From Niveispirillum irakense DSM 11586 (GTDB lineage: Bacteria; Pseudomonadota; Alphaproteobacteria; Azospirillales; Azospirillaceae), in the NCBI RefSeq assembly GCF_000429645.1, contig NZ_AUCG01000004.1:1-64000 (forward strand): 64,000 bases of DNA, written 5' to 3'. Below, in pieces: positions 20,792 to 30,062 of the stretch. The notes beneath the pieces were generated by a model, which did not search any database, had not been told where the DNA came from, and worked only from the letters and a program-made list of their open reading frames with translations. Within the stretch, counting starts at the first letter, position 1. Each line of letters starts with the position of its first letter. The translations under genes and the position numbers were made by a program.

Positions 20792-21895
20792 ATGAGCGAC
20801 GCACCGAAGACCGATACCCCGAAGACCGCCGCCGGCCGGGCCGGCACCAAGCGTGAACTGCCTGAGCATTTCAAGGCCTACCGCCATGTCTGGGTGGTGA
20901 TCGAGTGTGAGCACGGTATCGTCCACCCGGTGTCGCTGGAACTGCTGGGCGAGGGGCGCAAGCTGGCCGACAAGCGCGGCGTGGAACTGGCCGGCGTCGT
21001 GCTGGCGGGGGACCCTTTGACCGCAGCACAGGTCTCAGCGGCGGCCTTCGAACATGGCGCCGATCTGGCCTATGTCATCACCGACCCGATCCTGGCCCAC
21101 TACCGCAACGAATCCTATACGCGGGCCATGACCGATCTGGTCAATAGCTATAAGCCGGAAATCCTGCTGCTGGGCGCCACCAATCTGGGGCGCGATCTGG
21201 CGGGGTCGGTGGCCACGACGCTGCTGACCGGCCTGACGGCGGATTGCACCGAACTGGCCATCGATGATGAAGGGTCGCTGGCGGCCACGCGGCCCACCTT
21301 CGGCGGTTCGCTTCTCTGCACCATCATGACGCTGAATTACCGGCCGCAGATGGCGACGGTGCGGCCGCGCGTGATGTCCTTGCCGGAGCGCCAGCCTGGT
21401 CGCTGGGGCCGCATTGTTGAACATCCCCTGAACCTGACCGAAGCGGACATCATCACCAAGGTTCTGCGCTTTGTGGCCGACCGGGAGAGCGACAAGGCGC
21501 AACTGGCCTATGCCGACATCGTCGTGGCCGGCGGGCTGGGCCTGCGCTCGGCGGAGAATTTCCAACTGGTGCGGTCGCTGGCCGAAGTGCTGGGGGCCGA
21601 ATATGGCGGGTCTCGCCCCCTGGTGCAGAAGGGCTGGATCGGTGCCGACCGGCAGATCGGCCAGACAGGAAAGACCATCCGGCCCAAGCTTTATATCGCC
21701 GCCGGTATCTCCGGCGCCATCCAGCACCGGGTGGGGGTGGAAGGGGCGGATACCATCGTCGCCATCAATACCGACCCCAAGGCCCCCATTTTCGAATTCG
21801 CCCATCTGGGCGTGGTGGCGGATGCCATAGAGCTGCTGCCGGCCCTGACCCGGGCCTTCAGGGCGCATCTGTCGGTCAACCGCCTTGCCGGCTGA
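20792..21895 (+). CDS. fixB: Electron-transfer flavoprotein alpha subunit FixB
   Basis: 367 residues. The C-terminal FAD-binding region shows [40 protein letters not shown] and [19 protein letters not shown], typical of FixB/EtfA. A 30-residue polar N-terminal extension (Lys/Thr/Pro-rich) precedes the domain. ATG 20792 follows GAGAGGAACC. It is 26 bases after fixA. Confidence 0.97.
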   Translation: MSDAPKTDTPKTAAGRAGTKRELPEHFKAYRHVWVVIECEHGIVHPVSLELLGEGRKLADKRGVELAGVVLAGDPLTAAQVSAAAFEHGADLAYVITDPILAHYRNESYTRAMTDLVNSYKPEILLLGATNLGRDLAGSVATTLLTGLTADCTELAIDDEGSLAATRPTFGGSLLCTIMTLNYRPQMATVRPRVMSLPERQPGRWGRIVEHPLNLTEADIITKVLRFVADRESDKAQLAYADIVVAGGLGLRSAENFQLVRSLAEVLGAEYGGSRPLVQKGWIGADRQIGQTGKTIRPKLYIAAGISGAIQHRVGVEGADTIVAINTDPKAPIFEFAHLGVVADAIELLPALTRAFRAHLSVNRLAG

Positions 21896-21907
21896 AGGAG
21901 GCTTTCC

Positions 21908-23212
21908 ATGATCGAGGAACGGTTTGATGCCATCGTCGTCGGCGCCGGCCCGTCGGGCAATGCCGCCGCCTATACGATGGCCAAAGAGGGGCTGAGGGTT
22001 CTGCAACTGGAACGGGGGGAATATCCCGGTTCCAAGAATGTGCAGGGTGCCATCCTCTATGCCGACGCGCTGGAGAAGATCATCCCGGATTTCCGGGAGG
22101 ATGCGCCCCTGGAACGTCATGTGATCGAACAGCGGCTGTGGACCATGGATAATGGTTCCCATGTCGGCATGCACTACCGTTCCGACGATTTCAACGAGGA
22201 ACGCCCCAACCGCTACACGATCATCCGCGCCCAGTTCGATCGCTGGTTCAGCGGCAAGGTACGGGAGGCGGGGGCCGTGCTGCTGTGCGAGACGACGGTG
22301 ACCGAACTGCTGCGCGACACAGCGGGTCGCGTTATCGGCGTGCGCACCGACCGTGGCGGCGGCACGGCCTTCGCCGATATCGTGATCCTGGGCGAGGGGG
22401 TGAATGGTCTGGTGGGCCAGCGCGCCGGCCTGCGCCCGGAACTGAAGCCCGACACCGTGGCGCTGGCCGTGAAGGAAATGCACTTCCTGCCAAGGGAAAC
22501 CATCGAGGCGCGCTTCAACCTGAAGGGCAATGAAGGCGTGGTGATCGAGGCCATGGGCACGATCACCGACGGGATGACCGGAACGGGCTTCATCTACACC
22601 AACCAGGAATCCATCTCCATCGGCATTGGCTGCATCGTGTCCGACTTCACCGAGAGCAGCTGCACCCCCTACGGGCTGCTGGAGGCGTTCAAGCGCCATC
22701 CGTCCGTGCAGCCGCTGCTGGAAGGATCGGAGTGCAAGGAATATGTCGCCCACCTGATCCCGGAGGGGGGCTACAACGCCATGCCGCAGCTTTATGGCGA
22801 CGGCTGGATCGTGGTGGGCGACGCCGGCCAGTTCGTGAATGCCGTCCATCGCGAAGGCTCCAACCTGGCCATGACCACCGGACGCGTTGCGGCGGAAACG
22901 GTGGTTTGGCTGAAGCGCCGGCGCGAGGAACTGAGCAAGGCCAATCTGGCCGAGTATCAGCGGCGCCTGGAAGAGACCTTTGTGATGAAGGACATGAAGA
23001 AGTATCGGAAAATCCCGAGCCTTCTGCATCACAACAGGCAGTTCTTCAACCTTTATCCGAAGCTGCTGAGCGGTGCCGCGCAGACCTGGTTCCGGGTCGA
23101 TGGCATCGACAAGCGCACCAAGGAAAAGCAGATTTTCCAGTCGTTCCGCGCCGGCCGGAAGCTCACCGGCCTGATCGGCGACGCCTTCAAACTGGCGAGG
23201 TCATGGCGATGA
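21908..23212 (+). CDS. fixC: Flavoprotein-quinone oxidoreductase FixC
   Basis: 434 residues of the ETF-QO family. The N-terminal dinucleotide fold is [20 protein letters not shown] and the second FAD contact is [19 protein letters not shown]. It passes electrons between the FixAB flavins and quinone or FixX. It follows fixB by 12 bases, with AAGGAGGC before the ATG, and overlaps fixX by 10 bases. Confidence 0.97.
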   Translation: MIEERFDAIVVGAGPSGNAAAYTMAKEGLRVLQLERGEYPGSKNVQGAILYADALEKIIPDFREDAPLERHVIEQRLWTMDNGSHVGMHYRSDDFNEERPNRYTIIRAQFDRWFSGKVREAGAVLLCETTVTELLRDTAGRVIGVRTDRGGGTAFADIVILGEGVNGLVGQRAGLRPELKPDTVALAVKEMHFLPRETIEARFNLKGNEGVVIEAMGTITDGMTGTGFIYTNQESISIGIGCIVSDFTESSCTPYGLLEAFKRHPSVQPLLEGSECKEYVAHLIPEGGYNAMPQLYGDGWIVVGDAGQFVNAVHREGSNLAMTTGRVAAETVVWLKRRREELSKANLAEYQRRLEETFVMKDMKKYRKIPSLLHHNRQFFNLYPKLLSGAAQTWFRVDGIDKRTKEKQIFQSFRAGRKLTGLIGDAFKLARSWR

Positions 23213-23523
23213 TGAACATGGTGGAAGGGGGCGGCAGCGCCCCGGTCAAGGTCGAGGAACGGCTGTTCCAGAACCGCTATATGGTGGATGCGGGCCGCCC
23301 CCATATCCGCATCCGTCCGCACGAGACGCCGTCAAAGGCGCTGCTGGCCATGACCCGACTCTGTCCGGCCGGCTGCTACAGCGTCAATGACCGTGGGCAG
23401 GTGGAGGCCGTGGTGGACGGTTGTGTGGAATGCGGTACCTGTCGCGTCGTCACGGCCCAGACCGGGGAGTTGGAATGGAACTATCCCCGTGGCGGCTTCG
23501 GCGTGCTGTTCAAGTTCGGTTGA
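23203..23523 (+). CDS. fixX: Ferredoxin-like protein FixX
   Basis: 106 residues from ATG 23203. ATG 23209 (overlapping the fixC stop as ATGATGA) is a likely alternative with better ribosome-site spacing. Cysteines in [11 protein letters not shown] and [12 protein letters not shown] bind one Fe-S cluster. It is the ferredoxin subunit of FixABCX. No clear terminator is seen after it. Confidence 0.95.
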   Translation: MAMMNMVEGGGSAPVKVEERLFQNRYMVDAGRPHIRIRPHETPSKALLAMTRLCPAGCYSVNDRGQVEAVVDGCVECGTCRVVTAQTGELEWNYPRGGFGVLFKFG

Positions 23524-23852
23524 CCGTATATGCGGGGGGTGCTGCTGTGGCAACGTCGCCCATGATCATGCCGCGCACGCGAAGGTGCGTCGCTTGTCAC
23601 CACCGTCGACGCAAGCAGCCTCATGGCACCGAGGGGCCGCGTTCAGGTTCAGAAATCGTTCGGATTCATGTATTTGCACGGCAATAATTTGCCTGGTGAA
23701 TATTGTATTTAATTTGCGTCACTCTGGTGAATCCGCTTGCGAGTTTCTTTTGCACCTGCGAACCTGTCTGCTGGTTGCATCGTTTGATGAGCATCACCGC
23801 CCTCGCTATGCATCCTTATCGGTAGGCCTCGAGACACGAAAGGGTTCGTGCG
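23524..23852. promoter_or_regulatory. fixX-nifA intergenic region with a hairpin at the nifA ribosome site
   Basis: 329 bases without a gene. I find no sigma-54 or TGT-N10-ACA match, so nifA expression here may come from another kind of promoter or from fixABCX read-through. At 23835-23850, CACGAA-AGGG-TTCGTG can fold into a 6-bp hairpin that puts the likely Shine-Dalgarno bases AGGG in the loop, two bases before the nifA ATG. AT-richer patches at 23660-23760 could hold a promoter, but no box is convincing. Confidence 0.45.
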
Positions 23853-25616
23853 ATGCCTATGGTCACTTCCGTTTCGCAGAATGATGCCACGTCCCCGCCG
23901 TCAGCCCCTGGCATGGAGCGGCAACGTACCAACGGTTATTCATCCCGTGCCGATATCGCGCTGCACGGGGTGTATGAGATTTCCAAGATCCTGGCGGTTC
24001 CCAACCGACTGGAAACGACCCTGTCCAATGTGCTGGCATTGCTGTCCAGTTTCCTGGAGATGCATCACGGCATCATCGCTCTGTTAAGCGAGGACGGGAC
24101 GCCACAGATGGTAGTGGGGCTCGGCTGGACAGAGAAGAACGCCAAGCAATATTTTGACCGGTTGCCGGAACGGGCGATCGGACAGATCGTCACGACCAAG
24201 ATGCCGGTGGTGGTGGGCAATGTAGCGGACCATCCGCTGTTCGACGACTGGTCGGCGCCTGAATGGGGGGAAACGTCGCGTGTTTCCTTTATCGGCGTGC
24301 CCATAAAGGACCGTGAACGGGTTATCGGCACCCTGACCCTGGACCGCACCTGGGATGCGCAGGCGACCTTCCGGCTGGACGAGGATGTGCGGTTCCTGGT
24401 GATGATCGCCAATCTGGTGGGCCAGACGGTACGGCTGCATGACCTGATCGCCCGCGACCGCGAGCGGTTGATGACCGCGCAGCGGATGCTGGAAAAGGAA
24501 TTGTCGCAAACCGTGCGTCCGGAGCGCGATCCGGGACCAGCCGGCATCGTCGGTGACAGCCAAGCCATCCGGGCCGTGATCGACAAGATCAAGATTGTCG
24601 CCCGCAGCAACTCCACCGTGCTGCTGCGCGGGGAATCCGGCACCGGCAAGGAGCTTTTCGCGCGGGCGACCCATGACCTCTCGTCCCGTCGTTCGGGACC
24701 TTTCATAAAGCTCAACTGTGCGGCCCTGCCGGAAAGCATGCTGGAATCAGAATTGTTCGGGCATGAGAAGGGCGCCTTCACCGGCGCCTTGGCGCAACGC
24801 AAGGGGCGGTTTGAACTGGCCCATGGCGGCACCCTGTTCCTGGACGAGATCGGGGAGATCTCTGCGTCATTCCAGGCCAAGCTGCTGCGGGTGCTGCAAG
24901 AGGGGGAGTTCGAGCGGGTGGGCGGGACGCGGACCCTGAAGGTCGATGTGCGGCTGGTCTGCGCCACCAACCGCAACCTGGAGGAAGCGGTCGCCCGCGG
25001 GGGGTTCAGGGCCGATCTTTATTACCGGATCAATGTCGTTTCGATCTTCCTGCCGGCCCTGCGCGATCGGCGTCAGGACATCATGCCACTCGCCGGGGAG
25101 TTCCTGCGCCGGTTCAATGACGAGCATGGTACCGCCAAGACGCTCAGTGGGTCAGCGCGTGCCGTGCTGGAAAGCTGCTTCTTCCCCGGCAATGTCCGTG
25201 AGTTGGAGAATTGCGTGCGGCGGACGGCGACCCTGTCGCGGGCGTCGGGCATCAATGCCGACGATTTCGCCTGCCGTCATGATGAATGCCTGTCCGCGAC
25301 CCTGTGGCAGGGGGCGATCGGCCCCGGGAACGCCCTGAAGATCATTTCACGTCCGACGGTTCCTGTTGCGCTGCCACCGCAGCCCGCGCCCATTGATGAA
25401 GGGCCGGACGACGCCACCGGCTTGCCAGGCGCCTGTCCGCAAGCTGCCACCTGTTCGGCAGCGCAGGGCGAGCGGATGTCGGAACGGGAGCGCATTCTGC
25501 AGGCGATGGAAATGGCCGGCTGGGTGCAAGCGAAGGCGGCCCGGCTGCTGAACCTGACCCCGCGTCAGGTCGGTTATGCCCTGACCAAGCATAATATCCA
25601 GGTCAAGAAATTCTGA
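23853..25616 (+). CDS. nifA: Nif-specific transcriptional activator NifA (oxygen-sensitive type)
   Basis: 587 residues: N-terminal GAF domain (about 45-200), sigma-54-activating AAA+ domain with Walker A GESGTGKE (about 260) and GAFTGA (about 308), linker, and a C-terminal Fis-type helix-turn-helix (QAKAARLLNLTPRQVGYAL). From about residue 442 the cysteines form C-x11-C-x19-C-x4-C (ESCFFPGNVRELENCVRR, then ACRHDEC). This is the signature that makes alphaproteobacterial NifA oxygen- and iron-sensitive. An extra pair, CPQAATC, lies in the linker. It should activate the sigma-54 promoters listed here through the TGT-N10-ACA sites. Confidence 0.98.
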   Translation: MPMVTSVSQNDATSPPSAPGMERQRTNGYSSRADIALHGVYEISKILAVPNRLETTLSNVLALLSSFLEMHHGIIALLSEDGTPQMVVGLGWTEKNAKQYFDRLPERAIGQIVTTKMPVVVGNVADHPLFDDWSAPEWGETSRVSFIGVPIKDRERVIGTLTLDRTWDAQATFRLDEDVRFLVMIANLVGQTVRLHDLIARDRERLMTAQRMLEKELSQTVRPERDPGPAGIVGDSQAIRAVIDKIKIVARSNSTVLLRGESGTGKELFARATHDLSSRRSGPFIKLNCAALPESMLESELFGHEKGAFTGALAQRKGRFELAHGGTLFLDEIGEISASFQAKLLRVLQEGEFERVGGTRTLKVDVRLVCATNRNLEEAVARGGFRADLYYRINVVSIFLPALRDRRQDIMPLAGEFLRRFNDEHGTAKTLSGSARAVLESCFFPGNVRELENCVRRTATLSRASGINADDFACRHDECLSATLWQGAIGPGNALKIISRPTVPVALPPQPAPIDEGPDDATGLPGACPQAATCSAAQGERMSERERILQAMEMAGWVQAKAARLLNLTPRQVGYALTKHNIQVKKF

Positions 25617-25657
25617 CGACGGTCCAGGACCCATGCGTCCCGGCAGGGGAGGTCACA

Positions 25658-25867
25658 ATGAAATTGAGCGCGCGCAACGTCATCGCCGGCAGGGTTGTCG
25701 CCGTCACCAAGGGTATGACCATGGCCAATGTGAAGATTGAGATCGGCAACGGGGGCCTGATCACATCCTCCATCACCAACGAGGCGGTGGCGGAACTGGA
25801 CATCAAGGTCGGTGACGATGTCTCCGCGATCGTCAAATCCTCCGACGTGATCATCGGCAAGGATTGA
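25658..25867 (+). CDS. Molybdenum-binding Mop-type protein (molbindin)
   Basis: 69 residues, one Mop domain (MKLSARNVIAGRVVAVTKGM, then NVKIEIGNGGLITSSITNEA). Molbindins store or buffer molybdate as hexamers. The gene follows nifA by 41 bases with GGGGAGG before the ATG and is probably co-transcribed, linking NifA expression with molybdenum handling. The DUF2478 gene that faces it is another family often found beside molybdenum genes. Confidence 0.95.
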   Translation: MKLSARNVIAGRVVAVTKGMTMANVKIEIGNGGLITSSITNEAVAELDIKVGDDVSAIVKSSDVIIGKD

Positions 25868-25871
25868 TGAC

Positions 25872-25914
25872 GAACCGCATTGGCCAAGACCATAAGTCCT
25901 GATCAATGCGGTTC
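25872..25914. terminator. Stem-loop between convergent mop and DUF2478 genes
   Basis: GAACCGCATT and AATGCGGTTC form a 10-bp stem with a 23-base loop directly after the mop stop. There is no strong T-run, so it is only a candidate bidirectional terminator. Confidence 0.45.
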
Positions 25915-25974
25915 ACATGTCCTGGGCGCCGCTGTCCGGCGGCTTGGCCTATGCGCGCATTCGCGCGCGGCCGC

Positions 25975-26538
25975 TCAACGCCGTGTACGCATCCGCGTGG
26001 CGCGGCGGCTGGTTTCTTCCCACCAGTTTGCGATCACATCCCGCTCGCAGAGCAGTGTGGTGCCATACCCGCCGGTGAAGTCGCACTATGCATTGTAGAA
26101 GCGCCAGGGCACGCCGGTGAGCACCGGCAGTCCAGCTTCCACCGCCATGGCCAATTCGCCGCGCAGACCCCGCCCTTCGGCTTCGGTCTTGCCGAATTTG
26201 TTGATGACGACCAGTTCCACCTGTTGTGCGACAGCATTTCGGACAGCCAGGGACGCGTCGGCCAAGCCGCCCGTGTCAAGACGACAGGACACAGCCCCCG
26301 GCCCCAGATTCTGGCAGATGGGAATGATCCGGCCCGTGCCCAGATCCATGACCTCCATCAGCTTGACGGGTCCGCAGATGCCCTTGCGGTTATTCTGTAC
26401 GATGCCCCCGACACGTCGCCCCTGATCCAGCAGCTCCATGGCGAAGGAGGCCAGCAGGCTGTCAAGGTCATCCTCCGGTCGGTAGATGATTGCTGCGAGA
26501 TTCATCAGGTTGTCGGTGTAGGTGAAACCATCCGGCAT
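25975..26538 (-). pseudogene. DUF2478 protein interrupted by an in-frame TAG
   Basis: From ATG 26538 (GGGAGAAGG just upstream) the frame reads MPDGFTYTDNLMNLAAIIYR, then GRRVGGIVQNNR, CRLDTGGLADASLAVRNAV and VVINKFGKTEAEGRGLRGEL. These are blocks of the DUF2478 family, which is often near molybdate genes. After 150 residues (PWRFYNA) a TAG stands at 26086-26088. The same frame then continues for 36 codons (CDFTGGYGTTLLCERDVI and so on) to TGA at 25975-25977, a plausible natural C-terminus. A Trp codon (TGG) at the TAG would repair it. It may be a recent nonsense mutation, a sequencing error, or read-through; a 150-residue product could still form. Confidence 0.75.
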
Positions 26539-26705
26539 ATCCTTCTCCCGTCGCTGAAGGGGGGGGACCGGCACAGGCGCCGGCGCCGGCTGGTCGATGC
26601 AGCGATCATGCCAGCCGGGCTTTTCAGCCCCTGTGCCGATAGAGCGGATCGCGGAAAAGCGGAATCGCTTTGGAGCGTGAAGCCGCTCGCTGAACAAGAA
26701 CTTAG

Positions 26706-26739
26706 AGCCGGGTGCGTTTCCGTTTAAACGCACCCGGCT
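26706..26739. repeat. Strong inverted repeat upstream of the DUF2478 gene
   Basis: AGCCGGGTGCGTTT and AAACGCACCCGGCT (14-bp perfect arms) flank the loop CCGTTT. It lies between the divergent DUF2478 and nifT units, so it is not an obvious terminator. It may be an intergenic repeat unit or an insulator-like hairpin. Confidence 0.6.
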
Positions 26740-26756
26740 ATAGCGGCCATCATCAA

Positions 26757-26772
26757 GGTCGGGGATGCGACA
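26757..26772 (+). promoter_or_regulatory. Near-consensus NifA site ahead of nifT
   Basis: GGTCGGGGATGCGACA differs from the TGT-N10-ACA sites elsewhere mainly in its first base and sits 85 bases before the nifT -24 box. Probably functional but weaker. Confidence 0.5.
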
Positions 26773-26856
26773 GGCTTGTCAGCTTCCCGACGCGCATGGT
26801 CGGCACCGACGGTGCCATTAAGGCTGAAAATGACCGTTTCCTGTGGGGTGCCGCCC

Positions 26857-26872
26857 TGGCACGGCCTTTGCT
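26857..26872 (+). promoter_or_regulatory. Sigma-54 promoter of nifT and the SIR2-like gene
   Basis: TGGCACGGCCTTTGCT is an exact TGGCACG-N4-TTGCT match, 44 bases before the nifT ATG. Confidence 0.92.
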
Positions 26873-26915
26873 CTTCCCCTGCCGGTCCAGGACCATCAGC
26901 GGAAGGACCGCCCCT

Positions 26916-27131
26916 ATGAAAGTCATGATCCGCCGTTCGCCGGAAACCGGCCTGTCCATCTATGTCCCCAAGAAGGACCTGGAGGAACCGGTGGTAGAGA
27001 CGGAGCACGAAACCTTATGGGGCGGCTGGATCCGCATCGCCAATGGTTGGGTGCTGGACCTGCCGGAAATGGCTGCCGACACGCGGCTGCCCGTGACGGT
27101 CAACGCCCGCAAGCGGGGGGAGGAGGACTGA
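26916..27131 (+). CDS. nifT: NifT/FixU-type small protein
   Basis: 71 residues (MKVMIRRSPETGLSIYVPKK, then WGGWIRIANGWVLDLPEM). NifT is a short conserved protein usually near nifK or nifB; its function is not well defined and mutants often fix nitrogen normally. ATG 26916 follows GGAAGGACCGC. The next gene starts one base after its stop. Confidence 0.95.
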   Translation: MKVMIRRSPETGLSIYVPKKDLEEPVVETEHETLWGGWIRIANGWVLDLPEMAADTRLPVTVNARKRGEED

Positions 27132-27132
27132 C

Positions 27133-28017
27133 ATGGCCGTGCTGGAAATGTCTGCGGAGCGGCTGGTAAGCCGAACGGCGGAGGCAGAGGCGCTGGTCAG
27201 CGATCTGGCCCGGCAATTGGTTGAAGGCGCGCTGGTGCCCTATCTGGGGCCGGGTCTGCTGGAGACGGGCACGACGCCCGTTCCGGGGACACCGGAGGAA
27301 CTGGCCACGTTCTTCGCGACCAAGGTGGCGCTGCCCCGTCGCGCCAAGGGTAATGCCTGGGCCTCTGCCCAGCATATCGAAAGCACCCGCCACCGGGCGA
27401 CGCTTTCCGCCTTGATGGCGGAGGCGTTCTCGCAGCCGGTGGCACCGACGGACCTGCATCTTCATCTAGCCACCCTTCAAGTTCCCCTGATTGTTGACAG
27501 TTGGTACGATGGCGCGATGCGTGCCGCCTTGTCGGCTCGGCGTCCTGCCGGCGATTGGGGGGAGGTGCAAGGCATTACCCGGGCTGGCATCGGTGAAGAT
27601 CGCTGGTACCGGTTCTATGATGCCAATGGCGCGGAGGTGGGGCGCGATCAGGCCACCGCGTGGGGGACCTTGCTCTACAAGCCCCATGGCGCTGTGACGC
27701 CGGCCCGCAATTTCCTGATCTCGGATGCCGATTATGTCGAAGTGCTGACAGAGATCGACATTCAGACACCCATCCCCGACGCCGTGAAGGAACGGCGGCG
27801 CTCGCGCGGCTTCCTCTATATCGGCTGCCGCTTCCACGACCAGCTTTTGCGCACCTATGCGCGTCAGGTTTCCAAACGGTCTGGCGAGCGGCATTTCGCC
27901 TTGGTGGACCCGGACATCCTGACCCGCAACGAGGTCCGGTTTCTCGGCGAGCAAGGCATAACCCCCATCGCCCTGCCCCTGCGGCGCGCTATCGACATCC
28001 TCTGCGGCACGACATGA
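27133..28017 (+). CDS. SIR2-like protein of the nifT-nifB region
   Basis: 294 residues resembling SIR2-like (NAD-binding, PF13289-type) domains. A P/G-rich N-terminal loop (GALVPYLGPGLLETGTTPVP) could be the nucleotide site, followed by a central LIVDSWYDGAMRAAL, LYKPHGAVTPARNFLISDAD and a C-terminal GFLYIGCRFHDQLLRTYARQ. The zinc-binding cysteines and typical catalytic block of true sirtuin deacylases are not evident. It is translationally linked to nifT and under a nif promoter. A role in nitrogenase regulation or in NAD sensing can only be inferred. Confidence 0.7.
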   Translation: MAVLEMSAERLVSRTAEAEALVSDLARQLVEGALVPYLGPGLLETGTTPVPGTPEELATFFATKVALPRRAKGNAWASAQHIESTRHRATLSALMAEAFSQPVAPTDLHLHLATLQVPLIVDSWYDGAMRAALSARRPAGDWGEVQGITRAGIGEDRWYRFYDANGAEVGRDQATAWGTLLYKPHGAVTPARNFLISDADYVEVLTEIDIQTPIPDAVKERRRSRGFLYIGCRFHDQLLRTYARQVSKRSGERHFALVDPDILTRNEVRFLGEQGITPIALPLRRAIDILCGTT

Positions 28018-28019
28018 CC

Positions 28020-28035
28020 TGTCGCAAAGACCACA
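28020..28035 (+). promoter_or_regulatory. NifA upstream activator site of nifB
   Basis: TGTCGCAAAGACCACA fits TGT-N10-ACA and is the reverse complement type of the other sites (TGTGGTCTTTGCGACA). It lies 77 bases ahead of the nifB -24 box. Confidence 0.8.
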
Positions 28036-28111
28036 GAGACTGTCGTCAATCCCACGATGAAAAATTCAGGCAACACATTGTAATCACATAATAATTTTTT
28101 TGCAGTGCCGA

Positions 28112-28127
28112 TGGCCCGCCCTTTGCT
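28112..28127 (+). promoter_or_regulatory. Sigma-54 promoter of the nifB unit
   Basis: TGGCCCGCCCTTTGCT has correct spacing with one change in the -24 box. It follows an AT-rich patch (28070-28100) and lies 90 bases before the nifB ATG. Confidence 0.85.
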
Positions 28128-28216
28128 GAGAGACCATCCGGCGTCCTTCGCGGACAACGCGCTTCCCCCCAATCGGCTGGCAGATGCTGCCAGCGGCCCA
28201 ACGCCAAGGAGCGGAC

Positions 28217-29776
28217 ATGCATGGATCGAAACAACAGGGTGGCGGTGTCAGCCATCTGGTGAATATCGACGCCGTGATGCAGCAGGTGGCCGAACATAAG
28301 GGCTGCGGCACGACAGGCGGCAGCGGCAAGGCCAGTTGCGGATCGTCAGCCGGTCAGAACGACCTGCCGCCGGAAATCTGGGAGAAGGTGAAGAACCATC
28401 CCTGCTACAGCGAGGAGGCGCATCACCATTATGCCCGCATGCATGTTGCCGTGGCGCCCGCCTGCAACATCCAGTGCAATTACTGCAATCGCAAATATGA
28501 TTGCGCCAATGAATCCCGCCCCGGTGTGGTCAGCGAGCGGCTGCGCCCGGAACAGGCGGCCAGGAAGGTGCTGGCCGTCGCTTCCACCATTCCGCAGATG
28601 ACGGTGCTGGGCATCGCCGGCCCCGGCGACCCGTTGGCCAATCCGGCTAAGACCTTCAAGACGTTCGAGCTGATCGCGCAGACGGCACCCGACATCAAGC
28701 TGTGCCTGTCGACCAACGGGCTGGCGCTGCCCGATTATATCGACGAGATCGCCCGCTACAATATCGACCATGTCACCATCACCATCAACATGGTGGACCC
28801 GGAGATCGGGGCGAAGATCTATCCCTGGGTCTTCTGGCAGCATAAGCGCTACACGGGCGTGGAGGCCGCGCAATTGCTGACGGAACGGCAGTTGCGCGGG
28901 CTGGAGATGCTGACCGAGCGCGGCATCCTGTGCAAGGTCAACTCCGTGATGATCCCCGGCGTCAATGACCAGCATCTGGTCGAGGTGAACCGGGCCGTGA
29001 AGTCGCGCGGGGCCTTCCTGCACAATATCATGCCCCTGATTTCCGCGCCCGAACATGGCACGGTCTTCGGCCTGACAGGACAGCGCGGGCCGACGGCACA
29101 GGAACTGAAGGCCCTGCAGGATGCCTGCGAAGGCGAGATGAACATGATGCGCCATTGCCGGCAGTGCCGGGCCGACGCCGTCGGCCTGCTGGGCGAGGAT
29201 CGCAGTGCCGAGTTCACCACCGAGAAGATCATGGAGATGGAGGTCAACTACGACCTGGAGGGCCGCAAGGCCTATCAGGCCCTGGTTGAGGAGGAACGGA
29301 TGGCCAAGGTGGCGGCCAAGGCCGAGGAACTGGCCGGGCTGGAGGGGGCTGACGCCGATATCTCCCTGCTGGTCGCCGTTGCCACCAAGGGGTCCGGCCT
29401 GATCAACGAGCATTTCGGCCATGCCAAGGAATTCCAGGTCTACGAACTGTCGGCCAAGGGGGCGAAGTTCGTCGGTCACCGCCGTGTCGATCTCTATTGC
29501 CAGGGCGGCTATGGCGACGAGGACAGTCTGGCCACGGTGATCCGCGCCATCAATGACTGCCACGCGGTCTTCGTGGCCAAGATCGGCGGTTGCCCCAAGG
29601 CCGACCTGACGGCGGCCGGGATCGAGCCGGTGGACCAGTACGCGCATGAGTTCATCGAGAAATCGGCGATCGCCTGGTTCAAGGACTATCTGGCGAAGGT
29701 GGCCTCGGGTGCCGTCACCCACACCCCGCGCGGCGATGCCGCCATCCGCCAGGGCGCCCTGATCGTCGCGGCCTGA
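28217..29776 (+). CDS. nifB: FeMo-cofactor precursor synthase NifB (radical SAM)
   Basis: 519 residues. The radical-SAM motif C-x3-C-x2-C is in [15 protein letters not shown] (about residue 83 on), and further cluster cysteines occur in [16 protein letters not shown]-terminal NifX-like domain begins near residue 390 ([20 protein letters not shown]). NifB makes NifB-co, the 8Fe-9S-C core. ATG 28217 follows CCAAGGAGCGGAC; an upstream start at 28184 is unlikely. It heads a long unit of accessory genes. Confidence 0.98.
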   Translation: MHGSKQQGGGVSHLVNIDAVMQQVAEHKGCGTTGGSGKASCGSSAGQNDLPPEIWEKVKNHPCYSEEAHHHYARMHVAVAPACNIQCNYCNRKYDCANESRPGVVSERLRPEQAARKVLAVASTIPQMTVLGIAGPGDPLANPAKTFKTFELIAQTAPDIKLCLSTNGLALPDYIDEIARYNIDHVTITINMVDPEIGAKIYPWVFWQHKRYTGVEAAQLLTERQLRGLEMLTERGILCKVNSVMIPGVNDQHLVEVNRAVKSRGAFLHNIMPLISAPEHGTVFGLTGQRGPTAQELKALQDACEGEMNMMRHCRQCRADAVGLLGEDRSAEFTTEKIMEMEVNYDLEGRKAYQALVEEERMAKVAAKAEELAGLEGADADISLLVAVATKGSGLINEHFGHAKEFQVYELSAKGAKFVGHRRVDLYCQGGYGDEDSLATVIRAINDCHAVFVAKIGGCPKADLTAAGIEPVDQYAHEFIEKSAIAWFKDYLAKVASGAVTHTPRGDAAIRQGALIVAA

Positions 29777-29823
29777 CATTCCAGCCACCGGGCTTCACCC
29801 GGTTTCAACGGGAGTAATCGACC

Positions 29824-30048
29824 ATGGCCTTCAAAATCGTCGCCTCGCAATGCACGAGCTGCTCCGCCTGCGAGGCGGAATGTCCCAATGTCGCGATCTC
29901 GGAAAAGGGTGGCACCTTTGTCATCAATCCGAAGAAATGCACCGAATGCATCGGCTATTTCGACGTGCCGCAATGCGTGGCCGTCTGCCCCGTCGACAAT
30001 ACCTGCGTCATCGATAATGCCTATCCGCGCTATCAGGCGGCGGGCTGA
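29824..30048 (+). CDS. fdxN: 2[4Fe-4S] ferredoxin FdxN
   Basis: 74 residues with [12 protein letters not shown] and [18 protein letters not shown]. The long second motif is typical of FdxN-type ferredoxins following nifB. It donates electrons in nitrogen fixation and probably to NifB chemistry. ATG 29824 follows AACGGGAG. Confidence 0.97.
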   Translation: MAFKIVASQCTSCSACEAECPNVAISEKGGTFVINPKKCTECIGYFDVPQCVAVCPVDNTCVIDNAYPRYQAAG

Positions 30049-30062
30049 AGGGGGGGACCGCG

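Noticed and set aside
21035-23032. 665-codon minus-strand frame opposite fixB/fixC
   Set aside because: Antisense shadow; rich in His, Gln, Arg and Gly, and it runs across two real genes.
23660-23720. Possible sigma-54 promoter before nifA (CACGGCAATAATTTGCC)
   Set aside because: The GG-to-GC distance is one base short of the strict -24/-12 spacing, and no TGT-N10-ACA site accompanies it.
26080-26110. Reading the TAG in the DUF2478 gene as a pyrrolysine or suppressor codon
   Set aside because: No supporting genes or structures are visible, and the host group does not use pyrrolysine; a mutation or error is simpler.
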